Program-made: the position numbers and the translations under genes
Notes under the pieces: model-generated
Seen by the model: the letters and a program-made list of their open reading frames with translations, nothing else
What the model was told of the DNA's origin: nothing
Databases searched by the model: none
Shown here: one piece after another, positions 17,339 to 25,575 of the stretch
Numbering within the stretch: position 1 is the stretch's first letter
Layout of the letters: every line of letters starts with the position of its first letter
DNA from: JACVRW01 sp963728495
GTDB lineage: Bacteria; Actinomycetota; Thermoleophilia; Solirubrobacterales; Thermoleophilaceae
Reading direction: 5' to 3'
Length of the DNA: 64,000 nt
Assembly: GCA_963728495.1 (NCBI GenBank)
Contig: CAVSKI010000011.1
Span: forward strand, 744,001 to 808,000

Positions 17339-18054
17339 TGGCTGCTGACCACCGTTCCCACGCGCTCGCCGCACACTATCCGGTCGATGTTGCCCTCGTC
17401 GTCCATGTTGAATACGTGGATCGGCAGGCCGTTGTCCATGCACAGGGAAAGCGCGGTCGAGTCCATAACGGCCAGGCGCTGCTCGATCGCCTGGTGGTGG
17501 CTGATCTCGGCGATGAACTCGGCCGAAGGGTCGGTTCGAGGGTCGGCGCTGTACACGCCCTCCACCCCGTTCTTGGCCATGAGGATGGCCTCGGCGTGGA
17601 TCTCCAGGGCCCGTAGGGCGGCTGCGGTGTCGGTGGTGAAGAACGGGTTGCCCGTGCCGGCCGCGAAGATCACGATTCGGCCCTTCTCCAGGTGGCGCAT
17701 GGCGCGCCGGCGGATGTAGGGCTCCGCGACCTCGGAGATCGTGATCGCCGACTGCACGCGGGTGTGCGAGCCGCGCTTCTCCAGTGCGTCCTGCAAAGCG
17801 AGCGCGTTGAGCACGGTGGCCAGCATCCCCATGTAGTCCCCCGTGGCCCGGTCCATGCCTGCCGCGGCGCCGGAGAGGCCGCGATAGATGTTGCCGCCGC
17901 CCACCACGATCGCCATCTCCACGCCGCGGTCGGTCACGGTCTTGACCTGTTCGGCTATGGCGGCGATGCGGCCGGGGTCCGCTCCGTACTCGAGGTCCCC
18001 CAGGAGGGCCTCGCCGGACAGCTTCAGCAAGACCCGCTTGAAGGAGGGCTTCAC
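17335..18054 (-). CDS. pyrH: UMP kinase
   Basis: Phosphorylates UMP to UDP; hexameric amino-acid-kinase-fold enzyme. Starts VKPSFKRVLLKLSGEAL. IVVGGGNIYRG is the phosphate-binding loop, followed by MDRATGDYMGMLATVLNALAL. DPRTDPSAEFI and TALSLCMDNGLPIHVFN are family landmarks. 239 residues, normal. GTG at 18054 overlaps the tsf stop by 4 bases. The frame is open further upstream over tsf, but that sequence has no similarity to the family. Confidence 0.97.
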   Translation of the reverse strand: MKPSFKRVLLKLSGEALLGDLEYGADPGRIAAIAEQVKTVTDRGVEMAIVVGGGNIYRGLSGAAAGMDRATGDYMGMLATVLNALALQDALEKRGSHTRVQSAITISEVAEPYIRRRAMRHLEKGRIVIFAAGTGNPFFTTDTAAALRALEIHAEAILMAKNGVEGVYSADPRTDPSAEFIAEISHHQAIEQRLAVMDSTALSLCMDNGLPIHVFNMDDEGNIDRIVCGERVGTVVSSQ

Positions 18055-18668
18055 CCCTCGCCGACCCCAAACCGCGCGAAGCGCCGGACCACCACGTTCT
18101 CCCCCGTGCCTGCGGAGATCTCGGTGCGCAGCTCCTCGAGCGTCTTGCCCGCGTGCTTGTCCTCGTTCACGTGCGTCTGCCGTAGCAGCACGACCTCGTC
18201 GAGCCACTTGCGCAGGCGTCCCTCAACGATCTTCTCCTGCACGTTCTCGGGCTTGCCCTCGGCGGCCGCCTGCTCGCGGAACACGCGCAGCTCGGCCTCC
18301 CTGGCCTCCTCGGACACATCGTCCTCGGACACGTAGAGCGGGTTCGCCGCCGCGGCGTGGAGCGCCACCTCGCGGGCAAACTCCTGGAAATCGCCGTTAC
18401 GGGCCACGAAGTCCGTCTCGCAGTTGACCTCCACCAGCACGCCGATCTTGCCCCCGGCATGGATGTAGCTCGTGACCACACCCTCGCTGGCGGTGCGTCC
18501 GCCCCGCTTGGCGGCAGACGCCTGACCCTTCACGCGCAGGATCTCGATGGCCTTGTCGATGTCCCCGCCGGACTCCTGGAGGGCCGCCTTGCAGTCCATC
18601 ATCCCGGCGCCGGTGCGGTCGCGCAGGGCCTTCACGTCCTTGGCGGTTATCTGCACGGTGCTGCTCAT
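18051..18668 (-). CDS. tsf: Elongation factor Ts
   Basis: Nucleotide exchange factor for EF-Tu. The N-terminal UBA-like domain contains KALRDRTGAGMMDCKAAL; the core contains GVLVEVNCETDFVARN, the region that contacts EF-Tu. 205 residues, the short form with one core subdomain reduced, as in several other bacterial groups. ATG 18668 overlaps the rpsB stop by one base and has GAGGAG upstream; a GTG three bases earlier is possible. Confidence 0.96.
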   Translation of the reverse strand: MSSTVQITAKDVKALRDRTGAGMMDCKAALQESGGDIDKAIEILRVKGQASAAKRGGRTASEGVVTSYIHAGGKIGVLVEVNCETDFVARNGDFQEFAREVALHAAAANPLYVSEDDVSEEAREAELRVFREQAAAEGKPENVQEKIVEGRLRKWLDEVVLLRQTHVNEDKHAGKTLEELRTEISAGTGENVVVRRFARFGVGEG

Positions 18669-19606
18669 CACTCCTCGTCAGGGTCGAAGGTGCGCCGCTC
18701 CCGCGGGGCGGCGGGGCCGGCGGCGGTGGCGGCCTCCGCGCGGGTGCCGCTCGGCGTGGCGGGCTCGTCGGGCGCGAAGCCCGCCTCCTCGGATTCGCGG
18801 CGGGCCCTCTCCTCGGCCTCCTGGCGCTCGCGGTCCTCCTGCTCGCGCAGGGCTCGTTCCTCGGCCTCGCGGCGCTCGGCCTCCTCGCGCTCGCGGCGGG
18901 CGGCCTCCTCCTCGGCCCGAAAGCGCGCCGAGCGCTCGGACACGACGTCGGAGATGCCCTGGATGATCAGGCGGCAGGAGCGGATCGCGTCGTCGTTGCC
19001 CGGGATCACGAAGTTCACCGGGTCGGGATCGCAATTGGTGTCCACCAGCCCGATGATCGGGATCTTGAGCCGCACGGCCTCGCGCACGCCGATGGTCTCG
19101 GTCTTCATGTCGACCACGAACATCGCGTCGGGCGGGCGCTGCATGTCGGCCACGCCGCCGAGGTTGGTCTCCAGCTTGTCGCGCTCGGACATGGCCCCGA
19201 TGCGCTCGCGCACCGGCAGCAGGTCCATCGAGCCCGTCTCGGTCCACTCGCGCAGCTCGTGCAGGCGCTTGATGCGCTTGTTGATGGTCTGGAAATTGGT
19301 CAGCAGGCCGCCCAGCCATCGCTGGTTGACGTACGGCATGCCGCACGCCTCGGCGCCTTCGCGGATCGTGTCGCGCGCCTGCTTCTTGGTGCCGACGAAC
19401 AGGATCGTGCCGCCGCGGCCGGCCAGCTCACCGGCGAACTCCTGCGCGGTGTGCAGCAGGCGCTCGGTCTTCTGCAGGTCGATGATGTGGATTCCGCCGC
19501 GCTCGCCGTAGATGAAGCGGCGCATCTTCGGGTTCCAGCGGCGGGTCTGGTGGCCGAAATGCACTCCGGCCTCCAGCAGCTCCTTGATGCCTATCTCGGT
19601 GGCCAA
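18668..19606 (-). CDS. rpsB: Small ribosomal subunit protein uS2 with long charged C-terminal tail
   Basis: Ribosomal protein S2: IKELLEAGVHFGHQTRRWNPKM, RLLHTAQEFAG, YVNQRWLGGLLTNFQTI and PDAMFVVDMKTE are canonical. 312 residues, against about 240-260 in most bacteria. The excess is a tail of about 85 residues from residue 230 on, first almost pure Glu/Arg/Ala (a likely single long helix), then Pro/Ala-rich and acidic at the end. The start is TTG at 19606, with AAGGGAG placed 7 bases upstream. First gene of the rpsB-tsf-pyrH-frr-uppS-cdsA run. Confidence 0.96.
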   Translation of the reverse strand: MATEIGIKELLEAGVHFGHQTRRWNPKMRRFIYGERGGIHIIDLQKTERLLHTAQEFAGELAGRGGTILFVGTKKQARDTIREGAEACGMPYVNQRWLGGLLTNFQTINKRIKRLHELREWTETGSMDLLPVRERIGAMSERDKLETNLGGVADMQRPPDAMFVVDMKTETIGVREAVRLKIPIIGLVDTNCDPDPVNFVIPGNDDAIRSCRLIIQGISDVVSERSARFRAEEEAARREREEAERREAEERALREQEDRERQEAEERARRESEEAGFAPDEPATPSGTRAEAATAAGPAAPRERRTFDPDEE

Positions 19607-19743
19607 AGAGGGACTCCCTTGTCTGTTTGGGTGGTGATGCCCGCCGGCCGGCGATGCGGACCCGAGCGATCATTCGATTCCCGGGCAGGGCCGCAGCGCC
19701 TACGTGGCGGCGGGATAGAGGACTGGACGGCCGATAAGGATAG
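19607..19743 (-). promoter_or_regulatory. rpsB upstream region (promoter and leader)
   Basis: 137 bases between the M28 peptidase stop and the rpsB TTG, the only place for the rpsB-cdsA operon promoter if it is not read through from upstream. A TATCCT-like -10 candidate lies at the M28 end, but no good -35 was found at the right spacing. The ribosome binding site AAGGGAG is clear. No confident structured leader could be drawn. Confidence 0.35.
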
Positions 19744-21114
19744 TTACTCCTCTTCCAACACCTCACCCGGGAAGCGAACCGTGCTGCGGTTGCCGGCCCG
19801 ATCCACCGCCCGTACGCCGAAGTGGAAGTTGTCCTTGGTGATGTCCTCGACGGTGTAGTTGGTCACGTTGCCCACAAACCGGGAGTGTGTCCAAAGCGGC
19901 TCGGTGGTGTCACGCCACACGATCTCGTAGCCGGCGAGGTCCGGTTCCGCGTTCGCGCTCCACTGCAGGCCCGTGTCGTCGGTCAGCTCGCGGGCGTCGA
20001 TCGCCACGTCGCTCGGTCGCGCGGGCGCGCGGGAGAGATTCACCAGCGCTGCCAGGTTGACGCGGGCCACCCGGGCGACGTAGCCGAAGTCGACGAAGCG
20101 CACGAGATCGCCGAACTGCACGCCGTCCTCCACGCGCACGTCCTGGTGCTGGTGGCGGTAGTCCTCGTTGACCTCCGTGAAGCGCGCGGCGGGGTAGCGG
20201 CGCTCGAGGAAGGGTCGGTGGTCTCCTCCCCGCAGGAAACGGTCGCGCCGGGCAATGATGCGGACCTTCATGCCGGTGGCCCGGTTCTGGCCCACCTCCT
20301 TGACGTAGCGGGCGAGCTGGCGGGCCTGGGAGTCGTTTTCTCCACTCAGGACGTCACGCAGCTCGGCCTCCTCCGGGGTCTCGTCGATTGGCGTGCCCTC
20401 GGCGTACAGGCGCACCGACAACGGCTCGCGCTGCCCGTTCTGGCCCAGCGAGCTCCCGATGATGTCGTTGGTGAACATGCCGTCGACGTTCAGGTTGGCC
20501 TGCTTGGCCAGCTCGGCATAGCGCGTCGAGCCGAACAGCCCCTGCTCCTCGCCCGCGACGGCCATGAACACGACGGTGGCGTCGAAGCGGCGGGTGGCCA
20601 TCACCCGGGCCAGCTCGAGCACGGCGGCCACACCCGATGCGTCGTCGTTGGCCCCGGGTGCGTCACACACCGCGTCGAGCGGGTCGCTGCAGCGCGAGTC
20701 GTAGTGGCCGCTGACCACGTAATAGCGGTTTGCGGACTCGGGCTGGCTGCCGCGCAGGGTGGCCACCACGTTGGTGATCGCAGTCGGCTCCGGGACGCGC
20801 TCCGCCGGGCCCTGGATGTAGCTCTGCAGCTCGACGCTCATGCGCCCTCCCGACCTTGCCGCCGAGCGCTGCAGCTCGCGGTAAAGCCAGTCACGCGCGG
20901 CGCCGATGCCCCGCTCGGGATCGGTCTGGGAGGACAGGCTGTGGCGGGTGCCGAAACCGGCCAGCGTGCGGATCGACTGCTCGATGCGCTGCGGGTCCAC
21001 CTCGCGCGCCATCTGGATCAGGCTCGGCGAGGGTTTGTGCTGCGTGGAAGCCGGTGCGGCAGCCGGCACCCCCAGGAACACGATGGCGACCACGAGCAGG
21101 AGCTGCTTCTTCAT
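19744..21114 (-). CDS. Secreted M28-family zinc aminopeptidase-like protein
   Basis: From ATG 21114 the protein has 456 residues and a clear signal peptide (MKKQLLLVVAIVFLGVPAAA, cleavage after APAS). The M28 co-catalytic metal ligands are visible in order: VVSGHYDSR, GANDDASGVAAVLE, AGEEQGLFGS, FTNDIIG and RGGDHRPFLERRYP. The C-terminal 100 residues (ELTDDTGLQWSANAEPDLAGY onward) look like a fibronectin-type domain. It is likely exported and cleaves peptides outside the membrane. The longer frame to 21141 would add nine non-signal residues and is not preferred. Single gene between a terminator upstream and rpsB downstream. Confidence 0.9.
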   Translation of the reverse strand: MKKQLLLVVAIVFLGVPAAAPASTQHKPSPSLIQMAREVDPQRIEQSIRTLAGFGTRHSLSSQTDPERGIGAARDWLYRELQRSAARSGGRMSVELQSYIQGPAERVPEPTAITNVVATLRGSQPESANRYYVVSGHYDSRCSDPLDAVCDAPGANDDASGVAAVLELARVMATRRFDATVVFMAVAGEEQGLFGSTRYAELAKQANLNVDGMFTNDIIGSSLGQNGQREPLSVRLYAEGTPIDETPEEAELRDVLSGENDSQARQLARYVKEVGQNRATGMKVRIIARRDRFLRGGDHRPFLERRYPAARFTEVNEDYRHQHQDVRVEDGVQFGDLVRFVDFGYVARVARVNLAALVNLSRAPARPSDVAIDARELTDDTGLQWSANAEPDLAGYEIVWRDTTEPLWTHSRFVGNVTNYTVEDITKDNFHFGVRAVDRAGNRSTVRFPGEVLEEE

Positions 21115-21144
21115 TCCGATCTCCCTTGTCGATCCGACCAAAGA

Positions 21145-21172
21145 AACGGGGCGCCTCGGAAGGCGCCCCGTT
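21145..21172 (-). terminator. Intrinsic terminator after rluD
   Basis: Perfect 12-bp inverted repeat (AACGGGGCGCCT / AGGCGCCCCGTT) around a 4-base loop, followed on the minus strand by TTCTTTGG. It lies 8 bases beyond the rluD stop and just upstream of the M28 gene, so it ends the sepF-proC-yggT-lspA-rluD transcript. Confidence 0.85.
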
Positions 21173-21180
21173 CTATATGT

Positions 21181-22104
21181 TCAGCCCCCGTCTGGCCCTC
21201 CGGAGACTGGCTCCCGTCTCGCCACATCGAGTGCTCGACGCAGGTCGGCGGGGGGTTTGGACTCGCAAATCTGCAGTTCCCCGGTCACGGGGTGGCTAAA
21301 CATGACCTTTCCGGCGTGGAGAAACTGGCGCCCGAGCCCCAGCCGCCGGCCACAGGCCCGCCCGCCGTACTGGGGGTCTCCGCACACGGGATGATCGATC
21401 GCGGCGAGGTGTGCGCGGATCTGGTGGGTGCGTCCGGTTTCGAGCCGGACGCCCAGCAGCGAGGTGCGCGGGAGGCGCTCGAGCACCTCGAAGTGGGTCA
21501 CGGCGGAACGCGGGCGGTCGGTGGTCGTCGACACGAGCGTTCGGCGCGCCCGGTCGCGCCCGATCGGAGCGTCGATCGTGCCGCTGTCGGCGTCCGGGTG
21601 GCCGGTCACGAGCGCCAGGTACTCGCGCCCCACCTCACGCGCCTTCATCTGCCTCTGCAGGGCCTCGTATGCCGACTCGTCCTTGGCCACGAGGAGCAGC
21701 CCGGAGGTATCGCGGTCCAGCCGGTGGACGATGCCCGCGCGCTGCGGATCGGCTCCGCCCGCCGCTCGCCCGCGCAGCGCGCCGGCCAGCGTCGGACCTT
21801 CGTGTCCGGGGGCCGGATGGGTCACCAGCCCGGCCGGCTTGTCGACGACCATCAGATGATCGTCCTCGAAGACCACGTCGATCGAGAGCTCGGCGGGCGG
21901 CTCCTGGGAGGCGTCGTCGGCGGCTACCTGCAGGCTCACCTGCTCACCCGCGACCATGCGATGGTTCTTGGGTCGCGCCCGCCCATCCACCTGCACGGCG
22001 CCGCTCTCGATCAGGCGCTGGCCCGCCGCGCGCGAGGCCACCGCTCCGCGCCCGGCCAGGAAGGCATCGAGCCGCAGGCCGGCGTCGTCGTGCTCCGCGG
22101 TCAA
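21181..22104 (-). CDS. rluD: RluA/RluD-family rRNA pseudouridine synthase
   Basis: 307 residues. An N-terminal S4-like RNA-binding domain (LDAFLAGRGAVASRAAGQRLIE) is followed by the pseudouridine synthase domain with the catalytic Asp in HRLDRDTSGLLLVAK. DKPAGLVTHPAPGH and ETGRTHQIRAHLA are standard. It modifies uridines in 23S rRNA. The start is taken as TTG 22104 because it overlaps the lspA stop by 4 bases (TTGA) and places the S4 domain at the N-terminus. The frame is open to 22302 but that part is lspA read out of frame. Located last in the division-cluster operon. Confidence 0.93.
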   Translation of the reverse strand: MTAEHDDAGLRLDAFLAGRGAVASRAAGQRLIESGAVQVDGRARPKNHRMVAGEQVSLQVAADDASQEPPAELSIDVVFEDDHLMVVDKPAGLVTHPAPGHEGPTLAGALRGRAAGGADPQRAGIVHRLDRDTSGLLLVAKDESAYEALQRQMKAREVGREYLALVTGHPDADSGTIDAPIGRDRARRTLVSTTTDRPRSAVTHFEVLERLPRTSLLGVRLETGRTHQIRAHLAAIDHPVCGDPQYGGRACGRRLGLGRQFLHAGKVMFSHPVTGELQICESKPPADLRRALDVARREPVSGGPDGG

Positions 22105-22562
22105 GCGGGTCGCTTTCGTCTTGGCCTCCCCTCCACCACGTAGAGCAGCGCGAAGACCCCGACAACGATGCACGCGTCGGCCAGGTTGAAGGCCGGCCAG
22201 GCAACCGGGTCGATGAAGTCGATCACGGCGCCCTCCCGGGCTCGGTCGGCGAGGTTGCCCAGAGCTCCACCGAACAGGAGGCCCACAGGGAGCCACAGCC
22301 ACGGCTGGTCGCGGTGCAGCGCGAAGTATCCGAGCAGCAGAGCGAGGGAGATGCCGATCAGCACCGCCAGCAGCGCCCCGCCGCCCTCCAGCGCGCCGAA
22401 GGCCACACCGGTATTGCGTGCGTTGACCACCTCGAGCCCGGGGAACACGTCCACCGCGTCGCCGCGCACGATGTTGCGGTCGGCGATCTGCTTGGAGGCC
22501 TGGTCGACCGCCACCACAACGCCCGCGGTGACGAGAGCCGCGACCGGGCCTCCCGCCCTCAC
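22101..22562 (-). CDS. lspA: Signal peptidase II (lipoprotein signal peptidase)
   Basis: 153 residues, four membrane segments. Cleaves prolipoproteins after lipid addition. Catalytic Asp motifs are present: GNLADRAREGAVIDFID and AFNLADACIVVGV. VVAVDQASKQIA and VVNARNTGVAFG are also conserved. GTG at 22562 overlaps the yggT stop by 4 bases; the longer frame upstream only mirrors yggT and proC. Confidence 0.94.
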   Translation of the reverse strand: MRAGGPVAALVTAGVVVAVDQASKQIADRNIVRGDAVDVFPGLEVVNARNTGVAFGALEGGGALLAVLIGISLALLLGYFALHRDQPWLWLPVGLLFGGALGNLADRAREGAVIDFIDPVAWPAFNLADACIVVGVFALLYVVEGRPRRKRPA

Positions 22563-22864
22563 CCCCGGATGAGGTTCTCGACGATCGAGCCCACGATGAT
22601 GAGCACGAAGGTGGCCACGATCGGGCTCAGGTCGAGCGCTCCCGGCCCTATGCGCACCGTCGGAAGGATGCGCCGGAAGATATTGAGGTAGGGGTCGGTC
22701 ACGTCGGTCACGAACTTCAGGACGCCGTTGAGGAAGCGGTTGTAGGGAATCCGGGGGATCCAGCTCAGGATGATGCGGACGAAGATCAGCACCAGGTAGA
22801 CCAGCACCAGCGTGCTCACGTAGTCGGCGATGTCGTTGCGGGTCACGGCCAGCCACAGGCTCAT
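22559..22864 (-). CDS. YggT-family membrane protein
   Basis: 101 residues with two hydrophobic segments. LIFVRIILSWIPRIPYNRF and the middle VTDVTDPYLNIFRRILP match the YggT family (the SW-P and TDP-L-P-RR signatures). The function is unsettled; it is usually found next to proC, sepF and yggS and is linked to osmotic balance or division. ATG overlaps the proC stop by 4 bases. Confidence 0.92.
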   Translation of the reverse strand: MSLWLAVTRNDIADYVSTLVLVYLVLIFVRIILSWIPRIPYNRFLNGVLKFVTDVTDPYLNIFRRILPTVRIGPGALDLSPIVATFVLIIVGSIVENLIRG

Positions 22865-23622
22865 CGCTTCGTGGCCTCCACCACAGCATCCACCGCCGCA
22901 CGGCAGACCTCGCGCAGGCCGCGCTCCTCGAGGAGAATGAGCCCCCGTTCGGTGGTTCCGCCCGGCGTGGCCACCCGTGTCCGGATCGTCTCCGTGTCAT
23001 AGCCGTGCTCGCTGAGATAGGCCGCGGTGCCGGCCATGGTCTCCACGGTCATGCGCACGGCATCGTCGCGATCGAGGCCGTGGTCGGCTCCGGCGTCGGC
23101 GAACGACTCGGCCACGAGCGCCATGAAGGCGGGGCCGCAGCTCATCAGTGCCATGGCCGGCTCGATCAACGGCTCGGACTCGAGCGTGATCACGGCGCCC
23201 GCCCGGCCGAAACGCTGGAGCACCTCGTCCTCGGGGCCACTGGCGGCGCTCGATCCGGGCACGTAGCAGAGAACGCCCTTGCGAACCTCGGCGGGAAGGT
23301 TGGGGATGAAGCGGTAGACCGGGGTGTCCGGATAGGCCCGCTCCAGCTGCTCGGTGGTCACGGCGGCGAGGATGGACACGATCGCAGGGGCCCGGCCGGC
23401 GACCTCGCCGGCCACGTCGTCGAGCTGCTTGGGCTTGTGGCAGAGCACCACGGCGTCGGCGCGCTCGGCCACCTCGGTGTTGGAGCCCAAGGCTTCGCCT
23501 CCGAGCTCGGCGGCGAGCGCCTGGGCCTTGGCGGCGTCGATGTCGGCGACGAGGATTGGTTCGCCGATGCCGCGCGCCAGCGCAGACGCCATGTTGCCCG
23601 CCCCGATGAACCCGAGCTTCAC
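22861..23622 (-). CDS. proC: Pyrroline-5-carboxylate reductase
   Basis: Last step of proline synthesis, reducing P5C with NADPH. MKLGFIGAGNMASALARG is the Rossmann start. YRFIPNLPAEVRKGVL and SCGPAFMALVAES are family motifs, as is VATPGGTTERGLILLE at the C-terminus. 253 residues, normal. Starts 10 bases after the secreted-protein gene stop. Confidence 0.95.
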   Translation of the reverse strand: MKLGFIGAGNMASALARGIGEPILVADIDAAKAQALAAELGGEALGSNTEVAERADAVVLCHKPKQLDDVAGEVAGRAPAIVSILAAVTTEQLERAYPDTPVYRFIPNLPAEVRKGVLCYVPGSSAASGPEDEVLQRFGRAGAVITLESEPLIEPAMALMSCGPAFMALVAESFADAGADHGLDRDDAVRMTVETMAGTAAYLSEHGYDTETIRTRVATPGGTTERGLILLEERGLREVCRAAVDAVVEATKR

Positions 23623-23632
23623 TGCCGGGAGC

Positions 23633-24172
23633 CTAGTCGCCCGCCGCCCCGACGTAGACCGAGAACGAGTGCACGCGACCGCCGTTCACGGTTGCAGCGA
23701 GCACCGGATAGCGGCGAGTCTCACCGATGAAGCTGACCGCGGTGATCAGCCACCACGCTCGCCCGTGACGGGTGGCACGAGGGTAGAGATTGCGCAAGCG
23801 CCTGAGCCGGCTGCCGACCCGCAGGCCACGGACCGTCCTCCAGCGGTCGCCATAGGCCCGCGCCGACTGCGCGAGCCCGAGCGCAGGGCTGCAGGCCGAT
23901 CCCCCTCCGAAGTTTGCGAAGGCGATCTTCAGGCCCTGCCCGTGCCAGGAGACACGGCAGCTGGTGCCTCCGAAGCGAGACCGCTCGGCGTCGGGGGCGC
24001 CGAAGGCCTCGAGGGCAGCGGCGTAGGTCGGGTCGGCGGACGGCCGAAAGTTCCCGATGGCCCGTACCTCACCGAAGCTGGTGGCGCTGCCCTGCGCACT
24101 GATTGTGAAAGGTCGTGCCTCCGCCGCGGCAGGCACCAGCAGCGCGACGAGCAGTAGAGCCGCGAGCCGCAC
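23633..24172 (-). CDS. Secreted protein of unknown function
   Basis: 179 residues beginning with a signal peptide (RLAALLLVALLVPAAAEA). The mature part has two cysteines (GTSCRVSW and GSACSPALG) that could form a disulphide, and a motif LRVGSRLRRLRNLYPRA. GTG start at 24172 overlaps the sepF TAG stop by one base, so it is co-translated with sepF and precedes proC by 10 bases. It occupies a position where division clusters usually have nothing. I do not recognise the family; export to the cell surface is the only supported statement. Confidence 0.75.
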   Translation of the reverse strand: MRLAALLLVALLVPAAAEARPFTISAQGSATSFGEVRAIGNFRPSADPTYAAALEAFGAPDAERSRFGGTSCRVSWHGQGLKIAFANFGGGSACSPALGLAQSARAYGDRWRTVRGLRVGSRLRRLRNLYPRATRHGRAWWLITAVSFIGETRRYPVLAATVNGGRVHSFSVYVGAAGD

Positions 24173-24711
24173 TACGACTGGTTGAAGAAGCCCTTCTCGA
24201 TCAGCCTCGCGCGCTCCTCGGCCGAGACCTCGACGTTGCGCGGGGTGAGCAGGAACACCTTGTCGGCGATCCGCTGCATTCCGCCGTCCAACGCGTAGGT
24301 GAGCCCGGAGGCGAAATCGATCAGACGCTTGGAAAGCTCGGTGTCGGTGCTCTGCAGGTTGAGGATCACCGGGATCGCGTCCTTGAACTGATCGGCGATC
24401 TGCTGGGCGTCGTTGAAGCTCTTGGGAACGACCAGGTGCACCTGGATGTCCCCTCCCCCGCCCCCTCGTCCGTTGCCGCCCACGGGACGCAGCACGCGGG
24501 TCTCGCGTCCCGGGCGTGGCTCCTCGGCGAAGATGTCGTCGATCTCGTCGCGGCGGCGGCGCTGTAGGCGGCGCACGTTGGGCCGGTCGCGGTAGCGATC
24601 CTCGAGCTCCGCTTCGGGCTCTGGCTCACGTGCAGGCTCGTAGCGCGGGTCCTCCTCCTCGGCGAGGCCGAAGTAGACCAGCGTCTTGTGCCATGTGTCG
24701 CGGAGCGCCAT
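24172..24711 (-). CDS. sepF: Cell division protein SepF
   Basis: Membrane-anchoring partner of FtsZ. From ATG 24711 it has 179 residues: short N-terminal amphipathic stretch (MALRDTWHKTLVYFGLAEEE), an acidic and Arg-rich linker with a Gly run, then the SepF core with VPKSFNDAQQIADQFKDA, VILNLQSTD, RLIDFASGLTYAL and KVFLLTPRNVEVS. The longer frame to 24855 would overlap the divergent hydrolase and lacks the membrane-targeting start. A TACACT -10-like box lies at 24752-24757 on this strand. Confidence 0.94.
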   Translation of the reverse strand: MALRDTWHKTLVYFGLAEEEDPRYEPAREPEPEAELEDRYRDRPNVRRLQRRRRDEIDDIFAEEPRPGRETRVLRPVGGNGRGGGGGDIQVHLVVPKSFNDAQQIADQFKDAIPVILNLQSTDTELSKRLIDFASGLTYALDGGMQRIADKVFLLTPRNVEVSAEERARLIEKGFFNQS

Positions 24712-24765
24712 GCTGCGGAGGTTTTCGCGCGGAAGCGGGAAAATCCTTGCTAACAGTGTAATCCC

Positions 24766-25575
24766 GTGGAAACGGCAACGTTCCAAGTGCGCCGGAACGG
24801 ACTTACCCTCGAGGGCGAGTCGCTCGGCGAAGGCCCTCCGATCGTGCTGCTGCACGGGCTCTCGGCCACCCGGCGAAACGTGGTCCAGGGCTCACGCCAC
24901 CTGGCCAAGCGGGGCTATCGGCTGATCGCCTACGACGCTCGTGGCCACGGCGCATCGTCGCCCGCATCCGGCTACGAGTACGGCGATTTGGTGGGCGATC
25001 TCGAAGCGGTGCTGGACCAGCTCGACATAGAGCGCCTGGCGCTGGCCGGCAGCTCGATGGGCGCGGCAACGGCCATGGCCTTCGCACTGGAGCATCCGCG
25101 GCGAGTCGCGGCGCTGGTCCAGATCACCCCGGCGTACAGCGGTCATCCAAGCTCCGAAGACCGTTGGGACGGGCTGGCGTCAGAGCTCGAGCACGGCGGT
25201 GTCGATGCCTTCGTCGAGGAGGCGCTGCCCTCCGGCCTGCCCGAGCGCTTTCACGAGGCCACCCGACAAGCCATCCGCCAGCGTATGGAGCGCCACGAGC
25301 ACCTCGACGCTGTTGCGCAGGCGCTGCGCCAGGTGCCGCGCTCGACCGCCTGGGAGGGTCTCGACCGCCTCGGCGAGCTCGAGGTGCCGGTGCTCATCGT
25401 GGCCTCGCGCGACGAGATCGACGCCATGCATCCGCTGGCCGTGGCCCAGGACTACGAGCGGCGGCTGCCGCGCGCGGAATTGATCGTCGAGGAGGAGGGC
25501 AAATCTCCGCTTGCCTGGCAGGGGGCCCGCCTGTCGGGGGCCATTGGTGATTTCCTTGAGCGGGCCGGCTACTAG
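24766..25575 (+). CDS. Alpha/beta hydrolase-fold protein lacking the usual catalytic His
   Basis: 269 residues. Oxyanion-hole motif LLHGLSATRRN, nucleophile elbow AGSSMGAATAM (Ser in GSSMG), and the acid position in VASRDEIDAMHPL are all recognisable. The place where the family has GH-SP near the C-terminus reads EEGKSPLAWQG, so the catalytic His appears replaced by Lys. It may be a non-hydrolytic relative or use another base. GTG start at 24766. It is transcribed opposite to its neighbours and sits between sepF and yggS, genes that are usually adjacent. Confidence 0.85.
   Translation: METATFQVRRNGLTLEGESLGEGPPIVLLHGLSATRRNVVQGSRHLAKRGYRLIAYDARGHGASSPASGYEYGDLVGDLEAVLDQLDIERLALAGSSMGAATAMAFALEHPRRVAALVQITPAYSGHPSSEDRWDGLASELEHGGVDAFVEEALPSGLPERFHEATRQAIRQRMERHEHLDAVAQALRQVPRSTAWEGLDRLGELEVPVLIVASRDEIDAMHPLAVAQDYERRLPRAELIVEEEGKSPLAWQGARLSGAIGDFLERAGY

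Noticed and set aside
16769..18070. 433-residue frame covering frr and pyrH
   Set aside because: Only the last 189 residues are ribosome recycling factor; the rest is pyrH in the wrong frame.
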